From Rhizobium sp. AAP43 (GTDB lineage: Bacteria; Pseudomonadota; Alphaproteobacteria; Rhizobiales; Rhizobiaceae): a stretch of DNA of 64,000 nucleotides. The position numbers and the translations under genes are program-made. The notes under the pieces were generated by a model. It had not been told where the DNA came from. It saw only the letters and a program-made list of their open reading frames with translations, and did no database searches. Shown here piece after piece: positions 33,130-44,011 of this stretch; within the stretch, counting starts at the first letter, position 1; every line of letters starts with the position of its first letter. Location: positions 242,794-306,793 of the forward strand of contig NZ_LJHS01000004.1 of assembly GCF_001296045.1 (NCBI RefSeq), in the 5' to 3' direction.

Positions 33130-33450
33130 TCAGCCGCGCTGCGGCAGAAGAATGATCGCCGCACCCGCAAGGCAGACGAGAGCGCCGGCAAGGTCGAAGC
33201 GGTCGGGCCTTTGCCCTTCGACGAGCCACAGCCAGATCAGTGATGCGGCAATGTAGACGCCGCCATAGGCCGCAAAGGCGCGACCCGCCGCATCCGCCGG
33301 CACCAATGTCAAAAGCCAGGCGAACAGCCCGAGCGCGGCAAGACCGGGCAGGGCCCAGACGACGGAGCGATCCAGCTTTAGCCATGCCCAGAAGGCAAAG
33401 CATCCGGAAATCTCGGCAAGAGCTGCGGCCATATAGATAAGGACTGTCAT
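33130..33450 (-). CDS. YnfA/UPF0060 membrane protein
   Basis: A 106-residue protein with four membrane helices. '[20 protein letters not shown]' and '[20 protein letters not shown]' are the family signature. It is related in fold to SMR transporters, though transport has not been shown. It is preceded by a minus-strand EAL gene and followed by a BrnTA region. Confidence 0.9.
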   Translation of the reverse strand: MTVLIYMAAALAEISGCFAFWAWLKLDRSVVWALPGLAALGLFAWLLTLVPADAAGRAFAAYGGVYIAASLIWLWLVEGQRPDRFDLAGALVCLAGAAIILLPQRG

Positions 33451-33509
33451 GCATGCGCCATAACATGGCCGGCCCCGCGTCGCCAAATGGGGAGGGGACG
33501 GGGAGGCGT

Positions 33510-34316
33510 TTAGCCGGCCTGTCCCTGCAGATTCAGCACATGGCAGACCCGGGGCACCAGATCTGCCTCTTTCGGCCGACAGACGAAGAAGCCCTGGACG
33601 CTGTCGAAGCCGAGCCGAACGGCGGCTTCCATATGCGCTTCGCTTTCCACGCCCGAGGCGGTCACGGTGAGGCCGAGATCGTGGCCGAGCGAAATCACGC
33701 TGCGCACGATGGCCCGGTCGATCTTGCTCCGCAGTGCGTTGCGGATCAGCTGCCGGTCGATCTTCAACCGGCTGAAGGGGTGATGGCAGAGTGCCTTCAA
33801 GGCGGCGTGGTCGGCGCCGAAATTGTCCAGTGCCAGCGAAAAGCCGGCATAGTGCAGCCCTTCCAGCGCCAAGGCCACCTGGCCCCGTTCCGGCCCGTGC
33901 AGGGCGTTTTCGGCAACCTCGATCTCCAGCATCTGCGGCTTCAGACCAAAATCGGCCACCATGGCGGCGAGGTTGAAGGCAAAATCTGTCGAACAAAGAT
34001 CGTAAGCGGTGGTGTTGACGCTGATGCGCGGCACCACATGGCCGTCTGCATGCCAGCGCGCCACTTGCCGCAGCGTCGTGGCCAGCACGAAATCGCGGAT
34101 CGACAGCGCCATGCGGCGATCGCCGAAGATAGCGGAAAAATCCTGCGCAGCTGTCAGATGGCCGGGCCGCATGCGCCAGCGCAGCAAGGTCTCGACGGTT
34201 GCGACCTCCCGCTGGTTGACCGAGTAGATCGGCTGATAGATCAGCTCGAAACGGCCGCGGTCCAACGCGCGCCGCGCATTGTTGACCAGTACGAGACTGT
34301 CGAGGTCACTGTTCAA
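33510..34316 (-). CDS. EAL-domain protein with degenerate active site
   Basis: A 268-residue stand-alone EAL domain. The signature reads 'VETLLRW' (ETL), the metal-binding DDFG is DNFG, and AEGVE is 'ASGVES', while the Asn, Glu and Lys positions ('SVNTTAYD', 'EIEVAEN', 'LKIDRQL') are kept. Loss of two acidic metal ligands argues for a non-catalytic c-di-GMP-binding or protein-interaction role. No sensor domain is attached. Confidence 0.88.
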   Translation of the reverse strand: MNSDLDSLVLVNNARRALDRGRFELIYQPIYSVNQREVATVETLLRWRMRPGHLTAAQDFSAIFGDRRMALSIRDFVLATTLRQVARWHADGHVVPRISVNTTAYDLCSTDFAFNLAAMVADFGLKPQMLEIEVAENALHGPERGQVALALEGLHYAGFSLALDNFGADHAALKALCHHPFSRLKIDRQLIRNALRSKIDRAIVRSVISLGHDLGLTVTASGVESEAHMEAAVRLGFDSVQGFFVCRPKEADLVPRVCHVLNLQGQAG

Positions 34317-34591
34317 GCTTCACCTTCTGACGCAACGCGACGCAACATGCGTGCAAAACTTCTATCACGCAGCGGCAACCTAACACGAGAGCCCTTGTCC
34401 AGAGATGAACAAAATCTGCGTGATTGGATGAGGTTTTACCCATAAGTTTTTGCTGATAGAGCCTGCCCTGCCGGTGATCTGGCGAGGCAATGTGTCCGCC
34501 GGTTGCTCTCTCTGGTGAAAGTCGCGGTTTTGATGTGCGATGCCGACGGTTCTGCCGCCACCGCATGCGCGATTCGCTGAGCCAGTCGCCT

Positions 34592-36151
34592 CTAGCGTCT
34601 GAGGCTGCCCAGAATGCCCCGCACCAGCGCACGACCGACGGAGGTCGCAACAGAACGGGCGGCACTCTTCATCGCCGCTTCGATCACCGTCTCGCGCTGA
34701 TAGCCGCTGCTGCGCTTCGTCGTGCCGCCGGTCGAGGCCTCCTTCGGCTCGTCGCCAAAGCCCGGCAGCGTCCAGCGGCCGGCGGCGCTGTCGTCCTCGG
34801 CCGGCTTTTCCGCTTCCGCCTGCCGGGCCGCTTCCGCTTCGGCCGCCTTCTTGGCACGCGCCGACAGGATCTCGTAGGCCGATTCCGAATCGAGATCGAT
34901 GTCGTATTGCCCGGCGACCGGCGAGAGGTTCATCACCGTCTGCCGCTCGGCATCGGTGATCGGCCCGACCTTGGCCGATGGTGGCCGGATCAGGGTGCGT
35001 TCGACCATGGAGGGAATGCCCTTGGCCTCGAGCGTCGAAATCAGCGCTTCGCCGATCCCGAGCTGCGTAATGGCATCGGCGCAGTCGAAGGCCGGGTTGG
35101 GCCGGAAAGTATCGGCCGCCGTCTTCACCGCCTTCTGCTCGCGCGGCGTATAGGCGCGCAGCGCGTGCTGCACCCGGTTGCCCAGCTGGGCGAGCACGGT
35201 TTCCGGCACGTCGAGCGGGTTCTGCGTGACGAAATAGACGCCGACGCCCTTGGAGCGGATCAGGCGCACCACCTGTTCCACCCGCTCGGTCAGCACTTTC
35301 GGTGCGTCGTTGAACAGCAGATGCGCCTCGTCGAAGAAGAAGACCAGCTTCGGCTTGTCGAGATCGCCGACCTCCGGCAGTTCCTCGAAGAGTTCGGACA
35401 AAAGCCACAGCAGGAAGGTCGCGTAGAGGCGTGGGTTCATCATCAGCTTGTCGGCGGCCAGGATCGAGATCGCGCCGCGCCCGTCATGCGTGGTGCGCAT
35501 GATGTCGGTGACTTTCAGGGCCGGCTCGCCGAAGAAATTCTCCGCGCCCTGCTGTTCCAGCACCAGAAGCCCGCGCTGCAGCGTGGCAATCGAGGCCTTG
35601 GAGATGAGGCCGAACTGGCTCGAAAGCTCTGTCGCATGCTCGGCCATATAGGTGAGCAGCGCCTGCAGATCCTTGAGATCCATCAGCGGCAAACCGCCCT
35701 CATCGGCAATCTTGAAGGCGATGTTGAGCGCGCCTTCCTGCGCTTCCGAGGCGTTCATCAGCCGCGACAAGAGAAGCGGCCCCATCTCGGCGACCGTGGT
35801 GCGCACCCGGTGGCCTTTCTCGCCGTAAAGATCCCAGAAGATCACGGGAAATTCGGAGGGCGCATAATCGGTAAAGCCGATCTGGCTCACCCGCTGGGTA
35901 ATCCAGTCCTTCGGCTCGCCCATGGCCGCAATGCCGGACAAGTCGCCCTTGATGTCGGCGGCGAACACCGGCACGCCGGCCTCCGAAAAGCTTTCGGCGA
36001 GAACCTGCAGCGTCACCGTCTTGCCGGTGCCGGTGGCCCCGGTCACAAGGCCGTGGCGGTTGCCGTATTTCAGCGCCAGATACTCGCCCTTGTTCAGGCT
36101 GTCGTCCGGATTGCGGCTGGTGCCGAGATAGAGCGAACCTTCTTGCAGCAT
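34592..36151 (-). CDS. HerA-like DUF853 ATPase
   Basis: About 519 residues from the ATG at 36151 (GGGAGA upstream); starts at 36157 and 36190 are alternatives. Walker A 'GATGTGKTVTLQVLAESFSE' and Walker B 'LVFFFDEAHLLF' are intact, and 'DTFRPNPAFDCADAITQLGIGEAL' fits the DUF853 (YjgR-type) branch of HerA/FtsK ATPases. The Ala/Glu-rich linker near residue 440 is flexible. A role in DNA processing is assumed for the family, but there is no NurA partner nearby. Confidence 0.9.
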   Translation of the reverse strand: MLQEGSLYLGTSRNPDDSLNKGEYLALKYGNRHGLVTGATGTGKTVTLQVLAESFSEAGVPVFAADIKGDLSGIAAMGEPKDWITQRVSQIGFTDYAPSEFPVIFWDLYGEKGHRVRTTVAEMGPLLLSRLMNASEAQEGALNIAFKIADEGGLPLMDLKDLQALLTYMAEHATELSSQFGLISKASIATLQRGLLVLEQQGAENFFGEPALKVTDIMRTTHDGRGAISILAADKLMMNPRLYATFLLWLLSELFEELPEVGDLDKPKLVFFFDEAHLLFNDAPKVLTERVEQVVRLIRSKGVGVYFVTQNPLDVPETVLAQLGNRVQHALRAYTPREQKAVKTAADTFRPNPAFDCADAITQLGIGEALISTLEAKGIPSMVERTLIRPPSAKVGPITDAERQTVMNLSPVAGQYDIDLDSESAYEILSARAKKAAEAEAARQAEAEKPAEDDSAAGRWTLPGFGDEPKEASTGGTTKRSSGYQRETVIEAAMKSAARSVATSVGRALVRGILGSLRR

Positions 36152-36411
36152 GCGCATGCGTCTCCCAGAGGCTCCGTGAGCGTTCCCCAACGAAGCGGTG
36201 TCATCAACACTTCAGCTTGCTCTTATACGGATAGTATGGAACATCGACAACGGTCGCACATGCCGTTGCGTGACGTTCGGCCGGATTCCCCGGTTCTCCG
36301 GAAGGCCTGAGCGGATGTCGCTCAAGTCTCAATTTTGATCGCCGGATTTGGGCGCGAAATTCGGGGGAGGGCGAGGCGCTCCACTTGAGTTCCGCGACGA
36401 CTTCCATTACG

Positions 36412-36427
36412 TTGACGTTAACGTCAA
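36412..36427. promoter_or_regulatory. 16-bp perfect palindrome upstream of small Gly-rich protein
   Basis: TTGACGTTAACGTCAA lies 30 bp before the ATG at 36457. It could be a regulator site for this gene, and its ACGTTAACGT core recalls MerR-family (LiuR-like) boxes. No such regulator gene is adjacent. Confidence 0.5.
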
Positions 36428-36456
36428 AAAATCACGACCAGGAGGAATTTGAACAG

Positions 36457-36849
36457 ATGAGCGAACTCGTTACCCGTATCGCCGACAAGGTCGGCATCGC
36501 CCCTGATGTAGCCGAAAAGGCACTCGGCATGATGCTCGGTTTCCTGCAGCGCGAAGCAGCCGACGGCCCGGTCGCCAAGATGATCGAATCGATCCCCGGT
36601 GCGGCCGCCCTCGTGGCTGCCCATAATGGCGAAGGTTCCGGCGGCGGCGGCCTGCTCGGCGGCCTGATGAGCGCCATCGGTGGCGGCGGCATCATGGGTC
36701 TCGGCCAGCAGCTGATGTCCCAGGGCCTCGGCATGGGCGAGATCTCCACCCTCGCCAAGGAAACCATCGCAGTCGCCCGCGAATACGCCGGCGCCGACGT
36801 GGTGGACGAGGTTGTCGCCTCCGTTCCGGGCCTCAGCCAGTTCGTCTGA
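36457..36849 (+). CDS. Small Gly-rich helical protein, DUF2780/DUF2267-like
   Basis: A 130-residue protein with AGGAGG at 36440 and an ATG at 36457. The N-terminal half ('LVTRIADKVGIAPDVAEKAL', 'FLQREAADGPVAKMIESIPG') is helical, followed by Gly-rich repeats and a short C-terminal helical region. It resembles the DUF2780/VcgC-type small proteins. The function is unknown. It has a good terminator behind it. Confidence 0.68.
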   Translation: MSELVTRIADKVGIAPDVAEKALGMMLGFLQREAADGPVAKMIESIPGAAALVAAHNGEGSGGGGLLGGLMSAIGGGGIMGLGQQLMSQGLGMGEISTLAKETIAVAREYAGADVVDEVVASVPGLSQFV

Positions 36850-36872
36850 TCCATCTGACTGATCAGATTTCA

Positions 36873-36903
36873 AAAGCCGTCGGGGCAACCCGGCGGCTTT
36901 TTT
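36873..36903 (+). terminator. Intrinsic terminator
   Basis: AAAGCCGTCGGG pairs with CCCGGCGGCTTT (one G-T pair) over GCAA, followed by TTT. It is 24 bp after the small protein's stop codon. Confidence 0.85.
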
Positions 36904-36934
36904 CATGTTTGGGAATTGCCGCAGCGCTGGCGAC

Positions 36935-36995
36935 GGCTCCTCTCCCCTTGGGGAGAGGGTGGCCGAGCAAAGCGGAGGCCGGGTGAGGGGGAGCC
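36935..36995. repeat. REP-like palindromic repeat unit
   Basis: CCTCTCCCC-TT-GGGGAGAGG at 36939-36958 is followed by GGGTGGCCGAGC and a GGGTGAGGGGG arm. The outer GGCTCC (36935) and GGAGCC (36990) arms close the structure. Elements of this CTCTCCCC/GGTGAGGGG style occur in many copies across rhizobial genomes. Only one copy is in this window. Confidence 0.6.
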
Positions 36996-37076
36996 ATAGT
37001 CGCCCCGCCGCCCTACGGTTGCAGGCGGCGAAACCCGCAGCTAGTGTCCCGATCACCTTGAACCGCTGGGGTTACC

Positions 37077-38852
37077 ATGCTGATCCGAACCTATGCCGAT
37101 ATCGAGAAGCTGCGAGGCGATGACGCGCTCAGTGAGACCGAGAGGTTGCTAATAGATAACTGCAGAATCGGCAAAGTAACTATTCTAGGTGATGGCACCC
37201 TACCGAGCGGCCCAAGTTTAAAGCGAACCATCCGAGCGCCACTTTTGCGCTATCTCATATTTGGTGGTTGCGACAGGTTTCAGTTACATGAATGGGGCAT
37301 TGTCTTGCATGGCGCTTACATTGCAGACGAACTAGATTTGCGCTTCGGGCAGCGATTGTCTGCTCTGAATTTATACTGCTGCGCTTTCAACTCCCCTATC
37401 GCGGCACGACAGGCGTCTTTTGAGTTCTTGCAACTAGATGGGTGCAATCTTTCGGCACTTGATGCCCACGGGGCCACCATCAAGGGTGGTGTATCTCTTG
37501 AGCGATTGGTTAGTAGTGGTGAAATCTCATTTGCCGGTGCCTCAATCGGTGGACAGTTTTCCCTTAGGTCCGCCGAATTGACTACCAAAGATCGGCAATC
37601 TTTCACAGCCCAGGATGCATCCATCCGCAGCGGTGTATTCCTGGATGGGCTAATTAGTAGGGGGGAAGTCTCGTTCTCCGGCGCGAATATTGGAGGACAA
37701 TTCTCGTTCAAAATGGCTAAATTGTACGAACCTGCGAATGGCGATGCGCTTGATATTGAGGGCGCCACAATCAAGGGTGACGTATTTGGCGACGGTGCGA
37801 AGTGCTTTGGTAGATTGTCAATGGCCAGCGTTAATGTGACGGGAAGTATTTCGTTAAGGCGAGGTGTTCTTTCTGCGTTGGAGAAAACTGCGCTCAATCT
37901 ACAGGCTGCAACGGTCAGAGGCGGAGTGTATCTGGACGCCGTCAATAGCATTGGTGAAATTTCATTTCGTGGTGCAAAACTTGGCTTTATTTCATTTGAA
38001 GGAGCTGAGCTCGATGGAGGCCGTGGTCGCGCGCTGAACTGCCAACGAGCAAGTGTTACTGATGGATTCTTCTGGCGCAAAGTGGGTTCTGTTGTCGGCG
38101 CAATCGATCTCAACGCGGCTGAGTTCGGCGGCTTGGTTGACGATCCGGGCAGTTGGAATCTCTCCAAGGATGTCCGGCTGGTTGGTTTAACCTATGAAAA
38201 ACTCGCCGGTTCCCTCGATCTCACCTTCCGCAAACGCTGGCTCAAGAAGAGTGCCAACGTCAGCGGCCAATTCCATCCCCAACCCTACCAGCAACTGGCC
38301 AAGTTCTACCGCGAAACCGGCCATCGCTACGAGGCCCGGGAAATCCTGATCGAGAAGGAGAGGGAACAGCGCAAGGCGGCAAAGACAGGCATTCTCGTAC
38401 GGCTCTGGGATGCGGCTGCCGAAGCTGTCGCCGGCTACGGCTACAAGCCCTGGCTTTCCCTCTGGTGGCTCGCCGGCTTGGTCGCCGTTATGATGGGGAT
38501 GGCTCAAGCCACCTGGAACGCCGGCGACTTCGCCCCTAATTCCGCCGTCGTCCTCACATCTGAGGACTGGAAAACCATAGCCGACGGCCCCTCGAAAAAC
38601 CCCGCCGCCGGCTGGACGGACGCCCATGCCCCCGGCAAGGACTACGAAACCTTCTACTCTTTCGCCTATGCCCTCGACGTCGTTGTCCCCGTCCTCGATC
38701 TTGGCCAGACCGATGCCTGGGCGCCGTCTCCGGCACGCGGCGACTGGGGCTGGCGCCTCTTCTACGCCCAAAAGATCTTCATCGTCCTCGGCTGGGTCGT
38801 CACCGCCATCGCCGCTGCCGCCATCTCCGGCATGATCCGCCGCGACGACTGA
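37077..38852 (+). CDS. Beta-helix/pentapeptide-like membrane protein with mosaic composition
   Basis: A 591-residue protein. Residues 55-360 are tandem repeats such as 'GATIKGGVSLERLVSSGEIS' and 'GANIGGQFSFKMAKL', a right-handed beta-helix of the kind often annotated as a 'membrane-associated oxidoreductase'. No oxidoreductase motif is visible. Residues 440-590 carry two membrane helices around a soluble loop. The DNA of the repeat part (to about 38180) is plainly richer in A+T than the C-terminal part, which suggests domain exchange or acquisition. Confidence 0.75.
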   Translation: MLIRTYADIEKLRGDDALSETERLLIDNCRIGKVTILGDGTLPSGPSLKRTIRAPLLRYLIFGGCDRFQLHEWGIVLHGAYIADELDLRFGQRLSALNLYCCAFNSPIAARQASFEFLQLDGCNLSALDAHGATIKGGVSLERLVSSGEISFAGASIGGQFSLRSAELTTKDRQSFTAQDASIRSGVFLDGLISRGEVSFSGANIGGQFSFKMAKLYEPANGDALDIEGATIKGDVFGDGAKCFGRLSMASVNVTGSISLRRGVLSALEKTALNLQAATVRGGVYLDAVNSIGEISFRGAKLGFISFEGAELDGGRGRALNCQRASVTDGFFWRKVGSVVGAIDLNAAEFGGLVDDPGSWNLSKDVRLVGLTYEKLAGSLDLTFRKRWLKKSANVSGQFHPQPYQQLAKFYRETGHRYEAREILIEKEREQRKAAKTGILVRLWDAAAEAVAGYGYKPWLSLWWLAGLVAVMMGMAQATWNAGDFAPNSAVVLTSEDWKTIADGPSKNPAAGWTDAHAPGKDYETFYSFAYALDVVVPVLDLGQTDAWAPSPARGDWGWRLFYAQKIFIVLGWVVTAIAAAAISGMIRRDD

Positions 38853-38861
38853 ATGCCCCCC

Positions 38862-39920
38862 TCACACCCCCTCATGCGGCGTGGCAATCGCCACCCTTGA
38901 GGCTGCGATCCTGAAGTCTCTCGGCAGCATGCGGTGATGCACCATCATCATCTGGCAGGCGCTGCGGGCGTCCTGGCGCAGGTCGTGGTGGATGACGAAG
39001 GTGAGCTTTCCCTCGAAAAGCAGGGCGCGGTTGTCGCTGTCGAGGTCGTGGGCGGCAAGCACGTCGATGCGGCGCTTCTCCTCGGCAAAGGCTTTCAGGA
39101 TCGCCCGGTTGCCGCCGCCGATCGAATAGACGGCGCGAATGTCGGGATGCGCGGCGAGGGCTGCCCGCACCAGAGCCCCCGTCGTCCGGTCAACGCCAAA
39201 ACCTTCCGAGATTGTCACCGCCGCCAGATGTGGAGCGTCCTTCGACAGGGCGGCGCGAAAGCCGCGTTCGCGCTCTTCCTCGCCGGAAAACCGAGCGCTC
39301 GACAGCGTCAGCAAAACCGTGCCGGCCGAAGGTCCTGCCATGCGCGCCAGAAGATAGGCGGCAGTCGCTCCGGCGATCCGGTTGTCCATGCCGACATAGC
39401 CGGTGCGCGCGCGGGCGGGCAGGTCGGTCACCAGCGTCACCACCGGAATGCCGGCTTCCATCAGCTGCCCGGCCATCTCCGCCATGGCCGGGGTCGAGGG
39501 CACTTTCAGAACCACGCCATGGCTGCCCCGTTTGCGAATGGTCTTGAGGATCGCCAGCAATTCGGCCTCGCTGATCGTCTCGGCGACATGATAACGCGCC
39601 GAGATCGTCGCTGGCCGAATGCCGGGAAGCTCCGCCTCGAAGGCGGCGCGCACGGCATTGGAAAAGCGCTGCGGCGTCTCCATCACCACGTCGAGCACCA
39701 GCCGCCGCCCGCCGATCCGTGCCTCGGCATATTGCCGCTCGAGTTCCGCAATCGCCGCATCGATGCGCAAGCCCGTCGCTCTTGCCACATGCCCGCGCCC
39801 ATGCAGCGCCCGGTCGACGGTGGCGAGACTGAGGCCGGCTTGCAGGGCAATGTCCTTGAGCGGAAAGGGCGGGCGCATCGGCGAAACCTTGAGGTGTTTT
39901 TGAGGTGTTTGCCCACTCAT
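38862..39920 (-). CDS. LacI-family transcriptional regulator
   Basis: A 352-residue protein, or 338 if it starts at the ATG at 39878. The helix-turn-helix 'PLKDIALQAGLSLATVDRAL' is followed by the hinge and a periplasmic-binding-protein domain, with 'VPSTPAMAEMAGQLMEAGIP' and 'RTGYVGMDNRIAGATAAYLL' as recognisable pieces. The binding domain resembles those of ribose/inositol-type regulators. It is divergent from the PhyH/SDR pair and probably represses it. Confidence 0.9.
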   Translation of the reverse strand: MSGQTPQKHLKVSPMRPPFPLKDIALQAGLSLATVDRALHGRGHVARATGLRIDAAIAELERQYAEARIGGRRLVLDVVMETPQRFSNAVRAAFEAELPGIRPATISARYHVAETISEAELLAILKTIRKRGSHGVVLKVPSTPAMAEMAGQLMEAGIPVVTLVTDLPARARTGYVGMDNRIAGATAAYLLARMAGPSAGTVLLTLSSARFSGEEERERGFRAALSKDAPHLAAVTISEGFGVDRTTGALVRAALAAHPDIRAVYSIGGGNRAILKAFAEEKRRIDVLAAHDLDSDNRALLFEGKLTFVIHHDLRQDARSACQMMMVHHRMLPRDFRIAASRVAIATPHEGV

Positions 39921-39977
39921 GTCTCCGCTCTCTCTTGGCTATGGTCAAGCCCGGAAGAGACAAACGGGAGGACGACC

Positions 39978-41171
39978 ATGGACACGCAAACCCTGACCAG
40001 CCGCCGCCGCCAGAAGGTCTGGCTCGACAAGGATGCCGGCAATATCGATGCCTTCAAGGCGCTCGTGGCGCAAAAGACCAATCTCGCCGAATGGCCGCTC
40101 GCCAGTGGCGTCGAGAAGAACGTGCTGATCTATGACGGCGAGGCGGTGCGCGCGGCTGCCCGCGATCCCGAACGCCGCCGCGAGCTGATGGCCGAATGGG
40201 TGGATGCCTTCGCAACCGGCCCCGGCGTCATCGTCATCAAGCGCGCCATGGCCGACCTTGCGGTGGTCGATCGCGCAACGGATGTCTTCAACGCCATCGT
40301 CAGGGCAGAGAAGGAAGCGGGCAAGGCCGCCGGCGATCACTTCGCCAAGCCGGGCGCCAATGACCGCATCTGGAACTCGCTGCAGAAACACGCGCTCGCC
40401 GACCCGGAGAATTTCGCTGGCTATTATGCCTCCGAAGCCCTCGCCATGGCATCTGAAGCCTGGCTCGGCCGGGGCTATCAGATGACGGCGCAGATGAACC
40501 GGGTAAACCCCGGCGGCACGGCGCAGGTCCCGCATCGCGATTACCACCTCGGCTTCATGTCGCCAGATCAGATGCAGGCCTATCCGGGTCATATCCATGC
40601 CATCTCGCCGGTGCTCACGCTGCAGGGGGCGGTTGCCCATTGCGACATGCCGCTGGAAAGCGGCCCGACGCTCTTTCTGCCGTTTTCGCAGAGCTTCTTC
40701 GAAGGCTATCTCGCCTTTGGCCGGCCGGAATTCCAGGCGCATTTCGCCAGCCACCATGTCCAGCTGCCGCTCGAAAAGGGCGATGCCGTCTTCTTCAATC
40801 CGGCCCTGATGCATGGCGCCGGCAACAATGTCTCCAGCGATATCTGGCGCATGGCAAACCTCTTGCAGGTCTCCTCGGCCTTCGGCCGCGCCATGGAGAC
40901 GGTGGATCGCGACGCCATGTGCAAGGCCGTCTATCCGGCCCTCTTGTCGGCGCGAAACTCAGCTTCGCTCACGCCAGCCGAGATCGCCAATGCGATCGCG
41001 TCCACGGCGGAAGGTTACGCCTTTCCAACCAATCTGGATCGCGATCCCCCGGTCGGCGGCCTTGCGCCGAAGACGCAGAACACCATGATGGCCGAAGCGC
41101 TTGAGGCCGGGATGGAGCCTGAGGCCTTCGCAAGCCTCGTGGATACCCAGGCGTCAAAGCGCAAGCCATGA
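39978..41171 (+). CDS. Phytanoyl-CoA dioxygenase (PhyH) family protein
   Basis: A 397-residue Fe(II)/2-oxoglutarate dioxygenase-type protein starting at 39978 behind GGGAGG. 'QVPHRDYHLGF' gives the HxD iron ligands, and 'NPALMHGAGNNVSSDIWRMA' gives the distal His and the 2-oxoglutarate Arg. The enzyme would hydroxylate or oxidise a small organic substrate, which is unknown. It overlaps the next SDR gene by 4 bp and lies divergent from a LacI regulator, suggesting a sugar or polyol-derived compound. Confidence 0.88.
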   Translation: MDTQTLTSRRRQKVWLDKDAGNIDAFKALVAQKTNLAEWPLASGVEKNVLIYDGEAVRAAARDPERRRELMAEWVDAFATGPGVIVIKRAMADLAVVDRATDVFNAIVRAEKEAGKAAGDHFAKPGANDRIWNSLQKHALADPENFAGYYASEALAMASEAWLGRGYQMTAQMNRVNPGGTAQVPHRDYHLGFMSPDQMQAYPGHIHAISPVLTLQGAVAHCDMPLESGPTLFLPFSQSFFEGYLAFGRPEFQAHFASHHVQLPLEKGDAVFFNPALMHGAGNNVSSDIWRMANLLQVSSAFGRAMETVDRDAMCKAVYPALLSARNSASLTPAEIANAIASTAEGYAFPTNLDRDPPVGGLAPKTQNTMMAEALEAGMEPEAFASLVDTQASKRKP

Positions 41172-42022
41172 AAGAGGGGGGCATGACAGGGAGGATGAAG
41201 AGCGACATGGGAAGGCTGGATGGAAAAATCGCCGTCGTCACCGGCGGCACGCAAGGGCTCGGCGCCGAAGTGGCCAGGCTTTTTGCCGAACGGGGTGCCG
41301 GCGGCCTAGTGATCTGCGGGCGCGGGCGCGACAAGGGGGAGGCAAAGGCGAAGGAGATCACCGAACGTTATGGCACGCCGGTCACCTTCGTCGCCGCGGA
41401 TCTCGGCCGCGTCGAAGATTGCCGCGCCGTGATTGCGACCGCCGACCAGACCTTCGGCCGCATTGACGCGTTGGTCAATGTCGCCGCGCTCACCGATCGC
41501 GGCACGATCCTCGACACGGATGAAGCGCTGTTCGACAAGATCTTTGCGGTCAACACCAAGGCACCCTTCTTCCTCATCCAGGATGCGGTGAAGCTGATGC
41601 TGCGCGATGGCGTCGAGGGCACGATCGTCAATATCTCCTCGATGTCGTCAATGGCCGGCCAGCCCTTCATCGCCGCCTACTGCGCCTCCAAGGGCGCACT
41701 CGATACGCTGACCCGCAATGTCGCCTTCGGCCTGCTGAAGAACCGTATCCGCTGCAATGCCCTCAATATCGGATGGATGTCGAGCGATGGCGAGGACCGG
41801 ATTCAGCGCGAATATCACGGCGCCTCCGGGGACTGGCTTCAGCAAGCCGCCGCCCGCCAACCCTTCGGTCGCCTGGTCGATCCGGCCGAGGTTGCGCGGG
41901 CCTGCGCCTATCTCTCGTCGGCGGAAAGTGGCCTGATGACCGGCGCCACGATCAACTTCGACCAGTCGGTCTGGGGTGCCTATGAGGATAGCCCGCATCC
42001 AAGGGACAAAATGACCCTTTGA
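41168..42022 (+). CDS. Short-chain dehydrogenase/reductase
   Basis: A 284-residue SDR. The cofactor motif is 'VTGGTQGLGAEVARLFAERG', the catalytic Ser lies in 'IVNISSMSSMAGQPF', and the Tyr/Lys pair in 'AAYCASKGALDTLTRNV'. An Asn-Val-Ala-Ala variant of the NNAG motif ('VNVAALTD') is present. Its ATG overlaps the PhyH stop (ATGA), so the two enzymes are coupled and likely act in succession on one substrate. Confidence 0.9.
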   Translation: MKEGGMTGRMKSDMGRLDGKIAVVTGGTQGLGAEVARLFAERGAGGLVICGRGRDKGEAKAKEITERYGTPVTFVAADLGRVEDCRAVIATADQTFGRIDALVNVAALTDRGTILDTDEALFDKIFAVNTKAPFFLIQDAVKLMLRDGVEGTIVNISSMSSMAGQPFIAAYCASKGALDTLTRNVAFGLLKNRIRCNALNIGWMSSDGEDRIQREYHGASGDWLQQAAARQPFGRLVDPAEVARACAYLSSAESGLMTGATINFDQSVWGAYEDSPHPRDKMTL

Positions 42023-42183
42023 GATTTTGCGGCAAGAGGCGCATTAGTGTTTAAAAATGAACGCTTAGGTGGCTGTGACAGGCCACTCTGGGTTCGCTCT
42101 TCTGGCGCGCATTTATAGTTCAACGCAGGGCTTCGGATGAAATCTGCGTTGACGCTTAAGCGGTCAATATAAGGGAACATTAA

Positions 42184-43917
<1,734 letters not shown>

Positions 43918-43975
43918 GCGCATCAGGTGATCGCCCATGGGCGAGGCCGGTGACGGGGCAGAGGCCTAAAAAATC

Positions 43976-44005
43976 AAACGGGACGGATGACCTCCGTCCC
44001 GTTTT
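43976..44005. terminator. Bidirectional intrinsic terminator
   Basis: AAACGGGACGGA and TCCGTCCCGTTT form a 12-bp stem over a 5-base loop, with T on the plus strand and A on the other side. It lies between the convergent chemoreceptor and kinase genes and can serve both. Confidence 0.8.
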
Positions 44006-44011
44006 GGCGTT

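Noticed and set aside
34490..36310. Long plus-strand frame of about 600 codons opposite the HerA-like ATPase
   Set aside because: Gly/Arg/His-rich, no domain, exactly antisense to a well-conserved ATPase. High GC leaves antisense frames open.
38934..39950. N-terminal extension of the PhyH frame back to 38934
   Set aside because: It lies antisense over the LacI gene and has no coding look. The ATG at 39978 with GGGAGG is the true start.
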